Below, one piece after another: positions 56,463 to 64,000 of a DNA stretch of 64,000 nucleotides. The notes beneath the pieces are model-generated. The model searched no databases. It saw nothing but the letters and a program-made list of their open reading frames with translations, and was not told the origin of the DNA. The position numbers and the translations under genes are program-made. The stretch comes from Diplocarpon mali. Taxonomy: Eukaryota > Ascomycota > Leotiomycetes > Helotiales > Drepanopezizaceae. The DNA lies in contig JAENRP010000002.1 in the NCBI GenBank assembly GCA_024741835.1, positions 425,806 through 489,805 on the forward strand, given 5' to 3'. Within the stretch, counting starts at the first letter, position 1. The number at the start of each line of letters is the position of its first letter.

Positions 56463-57627
56463 TCAAATATTCCTCGTGATGCCGGGCTCAATCTTCTCCA
56501 AGGTCTCGAGCAGCTCGTCGTAAAACTTCACCTGCACCTCCTCCCCCTTCTTGCTCGTCACCCACTTGCTCGGCTCCTTGATCTGGCAGTCCTGCAAATA
56601 CATCCCGTGCGTCTCTGCCTCGGCCGATGCCGCAAAGACCAGAGTTCGACTCCCCATCTCGGTAGTCCGAGCTAGAAAGAGCTTGCCAATCGGCGCCAGG
56701 ATATTCAGTGGGAATGGAGCGTGTCGCATCAGCTGCGAGTGACAGAGTCCTGGGGACAGGGTGTTGAGGATGACTTGCGGTTTGCCGGACGCCGACATGG
56801 CGGACGCCAGTTCGCGAATGGCGAGGAGTTCGAGGAGTTTCGACACGTTGTATCGGTCGGACTGGTTCGCGGGATCCTTGAGAGCCGGAAGGATGGCGGG
56901 GGCGTCTTGCTCGACGAATCGTGCCTATCCCATGGTCAGTCCTCAGTGCCGCACCCGCGCAGAAAGCTACAGACCTGTTCGTGCGCTTGCGAAGATACGA
57001 TGACCAGGCGGGGCGTGAGGTTGTACTTCAATGCATCCGCGCGAAGCTTGGGGAGCACTAACAGTGCGATCAGGAATGTCGAGATGACATTGACCGTCAC
57101 CGTACTCTCCATCCCTTCCAGCTCGGCATAGTACGAGGTAGCTATGCCCGCATTCTCCACCAACACGTCCAGCCGGTCGAGCGTCGCAACCTTGCTGCAG
57201 AACTGTTTGACGCTCTCGTACGATCCCAGGTCCACGAGCCATACCTCCACCACGCCCGATCTCTTTGTGGATCCCTCTATGTCCCTCTTCGCCGCCTCAC
57301 CCTTCTTTGGGTCTCGGCATGCTATTATGACCTTCGACGCACCCAGCCGTACAAAGTGCCTCGCGGCTTCGAGTCCCAGTCCGACATTACTCCCTGTCAC
57401 GATGACTGTCTGGCCCGTGAAGTCGGCGGCGGGGTATGGCAGCGCCGTCCATTGAGACTTGAGGAAGGCGACGATGAAGCCCTCGGGGCTGTCGGGTTGA
57501 CTCGTCAGACCTTGTATCTGGAGAAGTGGCAAAGCAAGCGGGTGGGGGGAGGGGGGGGGCGGGGAAGCGCAAGCTCGATGGAAACACAACCAACTCACAA
57601 GTTAAAGGGAGCAAGTGGGTTCCACAT
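56463..57627 (-). CDS. Short-chain dehydrogenase/reductase (WWOX/retinol dehydrogenase-like)
   Basis: Three exons: 57627-57599, 57488-56975 and 56924-56463, giving 334 residues. The 29-nt first exon encodes MWNPLAPFN and is joined by a 110-nt intron (donor GTGAGT, acceptor GACAG) to PEGFIVAFLKSQW; the second intron is 50 nt with a CTGAC branch site. Classical SDR motifs are in place: TGSNVGLG (41-48) for NAD(P) binding, ENAG (121-124, usually NNAG), IVSS (173-176) with the catalytic Ser, and YNVSK (206-210) with the catalytic Tyr and Lys. Fungal relatives reduce or oxidise small carbonyl or alcohol substrates and are often found near secondary-metabolite genes; none is seen here. No signal peptide is visible, so it is probably cytosolic. 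Substrate unknown. Confidence 0.88.
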
Positions 57628-60234
57628 GGCTGGCTCTTGTGGGAAGCGTGCTGTGGGTAGCAGCTAGCTACCAGCTTCAAGGCGAAGGAATCCGTGTGTC
57701 ACCGGAAGGTCGCAGAATCGAAGGGCATGGCTGTCAGATGAAGCGGGCGACCGGCGGACGACACAAGCTCTGCGAGCGGCCGGCGCCACGGCCTGGACAG
57801 AACTGGGCCTGCACGCTTTCGAGCGATGTCTGCAAGCTACCTTGGACGTGCCGCAAGTATGTTTCCATCAGGAGTGTCGGGGTCAACTCCGACATTGAGC
57901 GGGCGGTGCTGGCGCCCAGGTCGTCCGGATCACGAGGATGACAGGCGCCCAGGGGTCCGCTCGCCGAGAAGCAGAGCGGGAGAATGGGAGAGCCGCCGCC
58001 TGTCTTGGACTGAGCGAAAGCGAGGGGATTGGGTAGGCCGACGGCGCCGTCTGCCCCCAGGAAACCTTGCGTTTCCCGAGCCCTGCGTGTTCGTGCGAGT
58101 GATCGGGCACAGAGGACATGGGAAGATCGGAGCCAGGGCCAAATCCCTCGCCCGAGTCAGAATTCCGGCGGTTGAGCATCGTGGCCGCGAGCATGTCGAG
58201 TCTCTCGAACCTTGAGAGATGGGGACGGGCCCGCCTCGCTCTCTGGTCTATGATTCCCGTGCACGTGCCGTCCGAGATGACTCTGTTGACTTGGCCGCTT
58301 GTGCTGACCTGCCCGGCCTCGAGCGCTTCGACGGCAAACGACCGGTAGAGGGGATGCTTCTCTGCGCCGGAGTGGAGAGCTCCCCGTCGATCCACCATCT
58401 GCGGAACAAAGAACACGAGGAGTCCATACGCCGCCCGCCATTGGAGCGCGAAGCTCTGCACCAAATGGCGTCGCTCGAGGCGTGAGAAAAAGACACGCGC
58501 GCGCGGCTGCTGCACTTGATGCTCCTGCGCCCTCCTGATTGTTTAGGAGTGTAGGAATGTAGTGGTCGGGGTCGGGGTCACGTGTACAGCATGTGACGAG
58601 AGTGAAGGAGGAGCGTGAATCTCGGGCGCACGGGCCAGCCTTGGCACAGGCTTACTCAAGTACTAACTCTCTCTCTCTCTCTTTCACTCTCCTTCTCACT
58701 CCCTCTCACTCCCTCTCACTCCCCCCNCCTCTCTCTCTTCTTACAATCAATCAACAGTTCAACGAGTCAAGCTCTCATGGAATTCGGAATGTCCCACTCG
58801 ACCGCACAAGCGATGCAAAAGCGGCGGGAAGGAATTTGCCGGCGAATAGACGTGCGTGCCTCCTGGCCCCCCGTGCCACATTGACCGATTCCGACAATCC
58901 GGGATTGCTCCAACCCCGCGCGCCGGCACCGAAACGCACGCAACCGCATAGACGGGGGACAGTCGTGGCGCCAAGACCGCCGCATGGCGTTGAAGCATTT
59001 CGGACCACCTTGCAACTGATGTGGAAAACTCGTGTGATTTCGTACGCTCGAAAGCTTTTCATGTTCTTCTCTGCACACGGAGACTTCTTGTTCTTCCCAT
59101 GATGCCTGCCCTGGGTTCGATCCATTAGTGGTGGCGATCCGTCCGTGTTGACATGAAAAGCACCGGACTTTATTCTAGGCCAAGCAAATACCAGCATTGG
59201 GAACACGAACGATGGATAATACGGTTGTCAGGTCACATATACTCTCGCATGGTGGTCCTTTATACCCTGCGGCAAATTACAAGGCTCTATCTAGTAGCTG
59301 GCGTCTTGGCTATCCAACCCAACTCAGCTCACTTATGAAGGCTAAAACAAACTGAACAGTGTCGGTTTCCTAAACCCACAGGGTACATTAATCGGACGCA
59401 AATGATAATACATCAGGTCTAAATTGTACCCATAATGAGGCTCTTCGAGTTGATACAGCCAAGTCAGCACATGGTGCCTGCTTTGTCGCAAGCGTTCTGT
59501 ACAGTTGACCCTATACTAGGATCAATCCCAAGAGCTGCTTGGAGTAAGCTTGCAAGGTTCAATATCCTTTCATTCTGTGTTTTCGACACCTGCAGCAGAG
59601 CACGCTCGCCACGTCGACACTTCCGAAATCCTCTCAACCAGCTTCTGGGTTGTCGAGTCAAGCGTTTAAGCTGCGCAAAGTACAGGTTAGGGTCACTCAG
59701 TCACTGGTCGGGATTGGAGCCTCAAGCTTGCAGATGGCTTGGGTAGATGACAAGGTTAGTGCCCCTACAAAGGCCGCCAACAGAGAATGCAGTTCAGGTC
59801 CATTGCTCGTGCATTTTAGCACTCTATGGTGACCATCCCATATTTCCCAGGGAAGAAAACTCTGATCAAACGGCAGCTGAATCTCGAGAGCGGGGTATAG
59901 TGCATGCGTTGGTGGGAGTGTGTCAACTCGATGGCGTGTTGATTCGGTGTCTCGCGGTGGAAATCGTCGTCTCGTACCGCATTCCCGTTTTTCGAGCGCG
60001 GCGGTCCGAATGCAGAGCAGAACTCCACTGAAAAGTAAGAATCGAGCCATTTAGAGAAGGGCCCGAACGCGTCAAACTTGAGAAACCGCAAAAGCGGGCC
60101 GTTTTACCTATAGTTGTCTTATTTCCAATGTAGTAGGTCATATGCCGGGTAGTTTTCTAGCCATGCGGCCTCTGCTGTCTGGGTTTGAAATCATAATCCT
60201 GAAGTATGTTTGATTATACAGTAGGACTAATAAA
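57628..60234. other. GC-rich region without recognised genes
   Basis: Many overlapping open frames up to about 210 codons, none with recognisable motifs. A CT-rich tract spans 58665-58745, with triplicated cactccctct units and one undetermined base (n at 58727). No gene called. Confidence 0.5.
58665..58745. repeat. CT-rich tract with an ambiguous base
   Basis: (CT)n at about 58669-58688 is followed by three ctcactccct units and a homopolymer C run containing n at 58727. The ambiguity suggests unresolved read depth or length variation. Confidence 0.9.
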
Positions 60235-60960
60235 TAGTATTTTCAGGGAGACGATGACGCAACACCTGTACGCGGTATCTCCCACGAAACCGCATATTCT
60301 TAATATTCTTGCTAAAGAGTCTGCAAAGCCGAGACGAAGTCCTCTCGACTGGGAAATGTTAAGCCCTGAGTCGAATAGAGCTAATACTTTTGGAAGCTTT
60401 CGCACAAGCAATACTTGTACTGATATTTTAACAAATACCTTCGGCTCTCGACCTCATATACTTGGGGTTCCTTTAAACATACACTTATAGCTAAATGAAG
60501 GGCTTCATAGATATAGAAGGGAATAAGGTAGTTTATAGATGTAAGGAAGAGGAAGAGAGGAAAGTATATTTAAAGCCTGATGGCTTTAAGGATGTTCTTC
60601 AAAGGCTAAAGTTGATCGGACGGGTGTCGTTAATAGCTGCTTCCAATCAGCAGGACGCTTAGTATAATTACAATAGACAGACATCTAAGAAGGCGTCCTT
60701 GAAAAAGGAACCTGAGGCGGTTTGATCTATTCAAGCACCTTGTGAAGAACATAACTGCCCAAGACTTGAAGAGAATAACTACTAACCAAGGTATAGGTTA
60801 GACTCTGATTCGCCGAATCAAGGTCTCCTATAAGTTCAATAGACTATCCTAAATTCAAGCAGCTTTTATACCAGTTTCTCCTCAGACTCGATACGACCAC
60901 AGCGTTTCCTGCTAGTCCCATGTAGTTCAGAATCAATAAAGCATATTGAGAGGGCAAAAA
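60235..60960 (+). repeat. Dispersed repeat family B, copy 7 (least decayed)
   Basis: Plus-orientation copy with the highest GC content in the family. It starts gacgatgacgcaacacctgt and contains gcaggacgcttagtataatt, gatctattcaagcacc and gaagagaataactactaacc. It ends near aaagcatattgagagggc. It is the best template for reconstructing the family consensus. Confidence 0.65.
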
Positions 60961-63900
60961 GCATGGCGCAGATCCGCTCACAGAGAGTCCAACTACGGGG
61001 CGTTTTGATCGGCTGCTCCCTTCTTCCAAGTACCGTGGATCAAGAAACTTACCAAACACGAAAGGGTGTCGTGACCAGGGGAGGGATATGGTTCCTCAAC
61101 AAGAAAATACCAAAGGCTCAGTAGCTAGAGACTGATCAAGTCTGCTCAGGGGAGGAAGTCAAATGCTAACTTGAAGCTTACAGCGCTGACAATCCTACTT
61201 TGTCGAACCCGAACCAACGGCCACGTGAGAAGGTTGGAAGCAGGGGGTGGGGGAGCGGGTTTGATAAGTTTGCAAGGTCTCTTTACAGAGTTGTAGGTAA
61301 TCAGTGTCGAGAGAAAGATGCTTCCCTTGATTGGGGTCGAGTCGAATGCGAGTACATGCGAGTGTTGAGCTCCTTATTCCTCTTTGAAGTTCCCGTCTCC
61401 GACGTCTCTTCCCTCGCCACTGACGGGGTGGAGAAGACGACCGCTGTACCGCTGCAGATATACCTCGTTGTGATATTTGTCTAGTCGGCGACAACGTGAG
61501 CGTCGGAATTCCTCCTCTTCTGCAGCGGGCTTCTGCGTTGGTCTGGGTCCCATGTACTCTGGAGGTCTCCCTGGGCTCCTCGGAGTCTCCGCAAGACCCG
61601 GATGTCTGAGTATCTCGGAGCATCTCTGAGCGGCTGCTGGCTTGATCCAACGCAGAAGCCGAGGCAGTGCTGGGGAGAGGATCTCCAAGTCGGCCGGACA
61701 GACTTTCGACCCTGGCCGCGTGGATAGGAAGAGGCCCTCATCGGCTTGGGGCTGACTCGAGCAGAGGTCAAGCTCGCGGTAGGGTTGGCGCCGTAGCTCC
61801 CCATCTCCTGATCTCCATACCAGGTGAGAGAGGTCTGAGCTATCGAGTCAAATCCCATTCGGCGTTGGGCGTTGCATCAAACCCTGGCTGTGAACTCGTG
61901 TCGCGAAGCTGGCTTGACGTGCGCTCACTCTGCACGCCCGTCTGACAAGGAGTATCTGGGTAGAGAGATACTACCCAGCGTTCTAGTATCCGAACCACAG
62001 GTCGGTGATCCAAGTCGCGAGTTATATCACTCTAGCTAACCCTTGCGTAGCTGGCTATCTTCGGCATTCTCCTTCCATCACTTCTAGTCGCCAACAGCCG
62101 CCCTGGTGCAGCAAGTCGGCCGAACGGGAGACTCCCCTGATCACGCTTCTCCCAGCGCCGCAGCTTCTGTCAAGGCCAGACAGAGTCACTGGGACTGGAG
62201 AGACGGGGAACTTTGCATCGCATCGTACTCTCCGATTCTCAGGGTGCAGATCCGGATCAGCCTGTCGCTTTCGCAGCTCCGATCGCCGCCCCAGGTTGCA
62301 TACCACACATCATATATGTGGCTTTCGTGTGCTCTGAGCTGAAAGGAAGCGCCTCCAAAGCTGAGCTCTCGATTCCGAAACCCCTGGATATCCCATGGAT
62401 GCTACAGGGACCGAACCGTATAGACGCGAGCGCCGACGTGCGTACTTAGCAGCGTGCCAGGCCGTGCTTCACCACCGAACACGTAACAGACGTCGTCCCT
62501 GCATGTCCCCAGCACCCAAGTCCCATCAGATCTGGAACTCCTCCGAGGTCGCGCTACGCTCGGCGCAATAACCGCCCCCCAGCCGTCCTACCGAACTCGT
62601 TGATCTCGATTGGTCGGGGTTGCTGCTCGAGGGTATTTCATCTTTGTACAATCGGAGGCAAAGCTCACACTTCCCTCTGCTGCCTTGGTAAACAGCCTCT
62701 TTTTTTCAACCCGGAGCAGCCTTACCGGTTCGCGGAACCACGACTCCTTGAATTCGAAAGCGATTTCCCTCGGCTGAGCAGGCCGCCCCCTGTAAACATG
62801 CCGTTATCTTTTGTTAGAGCCGCGTCAGAGCAGAAGGGGTGAGAGGCTATGCTTTGGTGCGAGAAGGAAAATGGCTATCACTGCTGCACGAACTGTCTAC
62901 GATTGGAGAGGCTTCAGGTGTGATGAGAGTAGATCAAACTAGTTGTCTGGGAAATCTGTACTCACCCAGCCCAGTATCCCTCGAATCTACCTCTGTTGCG
63001 GATGATTGATGTGTGCATCTCTCTCTTTTATACGAACCTTTCTTGTTCATAATTGATCTCTCTCTCTCTCTCTCTCTCATGTAAACCTCTCTTACTAATA
63101 ATTGATATACGCATCTCTCTCTCTCATGTAAACCTCTCTTACTAATAATTGATATACGCATCTCTCTTCTATACCAACCTCGCCTATACCCGATGACCTT
63201 CCTCTGCGCGTCTTGCTGTTCCAGAAATGCCAGCTCGGTCAACTTCTGCACTTGGAGGAGGATCTTCCGGCTAACGGCCCCGAACAGTAGGCCGGACCCA
63301 AGCGACCCGGACCACGGGGGGAGGGCGGGGTGCAAGCGACCAGACACTTCCCGCAGAGTGAAGCGGCACTTCCAGAGGGACGCTTGCTCTTGTTGACTTC
63401 CAACCTCGGCTATCTGGGAGCGACGGATCGGAGCACGGAAGGGTACCGCTGTCTTGCACGACCGGGATGACCAGGACCAGGACGTGCCACAGCCATCTTG
63501 CCCGTTGAGCAGAGAGAATCGATCGCACTCCGACTAGAGTGGTTTTTGCTCTGGTCGATGTTCTGCCTCTCGACCAACTGCACCTCGCTTCACGGCCGTG
63601 CCGACAACGCACCATAGCAACCTCCCCCAAGCTCTTCAGGCCTCACCAGCCGTCGTCTCCTCGCCGCGGGAGCCCGGATGAATCCTGCCATGGGATTCGG
63701 CCTGTACCGCGAGACTCTCTGCTTCGCAGCCAGGATCGAGGTCTCGGGACCGGGGCGGGTCGCCACCACGGCTGATGGCCCGTCCCGTCGTCCGGCACAA
63801 CAAACATCTGCTCTCGCGGGCGGGGAGGTGGGGATGCGCGGCACAGCAAGCGACGTGTAGAGGTTGCAGGATCGCCCTACAGACTCCCGAGCACATCAGC

Positions 63901-64000
63901 CCGGGTCTGATACGTCTACATCGTCGCAGCAAGCTTTCCCGTGTTCCTGATACGAGGAGCTCGTGCTCGGCGGCACCCTGCGCTCCTGTTTTCCGCGCCT
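60961..64000. other. Terminal region without recognised genes
   Basis: GC-rich with short overlapping open frames, no family motifs, and a tandem repeat at 63079-63168. No telomeric repeat (TTAGGG) array is present. No gene called. Confidence 0.5.
63079..63168. repeat. 46-bp tandem repeat with (CT)n
   Basis: Two almost identical 46-bp units begin catgtaaacctctcttacta and end in gcatctctct. A degenerate related unit precedes them (63013-63078) with a (CT)n run at about 63056-63078. Confidence 0.9.

Noticed and set aside
59100..59135. gggttcgatcc, a T-loop-like motif
   Set aside because: No flanking stem pairing and no upstream tRNA body.
61195..61858. Overlapping minus-strand frames of 104-151 codons
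   Set aside because: Mutually overlapping in different frames; no signal peptide, domain or splice evidence.
63001..63170. CRISPR-like direct repeats
   Set aside because: Contiguous tandem repeats without unique spacers in a eukaryotic genome; this is a minisatellite.

Overview
This window is nuclear DNA of a filamentous ascomycete (Pezizomycotina). The evidence is short spliceosomal introns (about 46-134 nt, one of 625 nt) with CTAAC- or CTGAC-type branch sites, fungal housekeeping families (LCL2, short COG2, mitochondrial uL1m and bL27m), and repeats decayed mostly by C-to-T and G-to-A changes with TGG/CAG-to-TAG stops, which looks like repeat-induced point mutation (RIP). I cannot name the species.

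Layout. 1-12.9 kb is moderately GC-rich and carries an NmrA-like protein, a Vps75/NAP-type histone chaperone, an L-asparaginase with C-terminal ankyrin repeats, and an orphan type II membrane protein. About 12.9-31 kb is a strongly AT-rich, repeat-filled block with no long ORFs. It holds decayed Tc1/mariner derivatives, two further inverted-repeat families, a dispersed repeat of about 0.7-0.9 kb, and a solo LTR. Inside it sit three genes for small secreted proteins: an intact 85-residue Cys-rich one (14345-14602), a five-exon 91-residue Cys-rich one that no single ORF reveals (17493-17988), and a frameshifted one (26143-26710). 31-38.8 kb is a compact housekeeping island: bL27m and LCL2 divergent, a broken RNase T2 gene, COG2, then uL1m and cytosolic glutamyl-tRNA synthetase divergent over 181 bp. 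40.6-57.6 kb has three major facilitator transporters and a short-chain dehydrogenase, separated by a RIP-decayed Tc1/mariner transposon (43.1-44.3 kb) and a second repeat patch (52.9-54.9 kb). 57.6-64 kb has no recognisable gene.

Gene relations. Two divergent pairs each include a mitochondrial ribosomal protein gene (bL27m with LCL2, uL1m with GluRS), so shared promoters are plausible. The three transporters, the NmrA protein and the SDR are not arranged as a recognisable metabolic cluster, and no polyketide synthase, NRPS or transcription factor gene was seen. The most interesting layer is the AT-rich compartment: secreted-protein genes embedded in mutated transposons, the arrangement known from fungal effector compartments. 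Splice sites and joined exons were inferred by eye from consensus sites, reading frame and family similarity.
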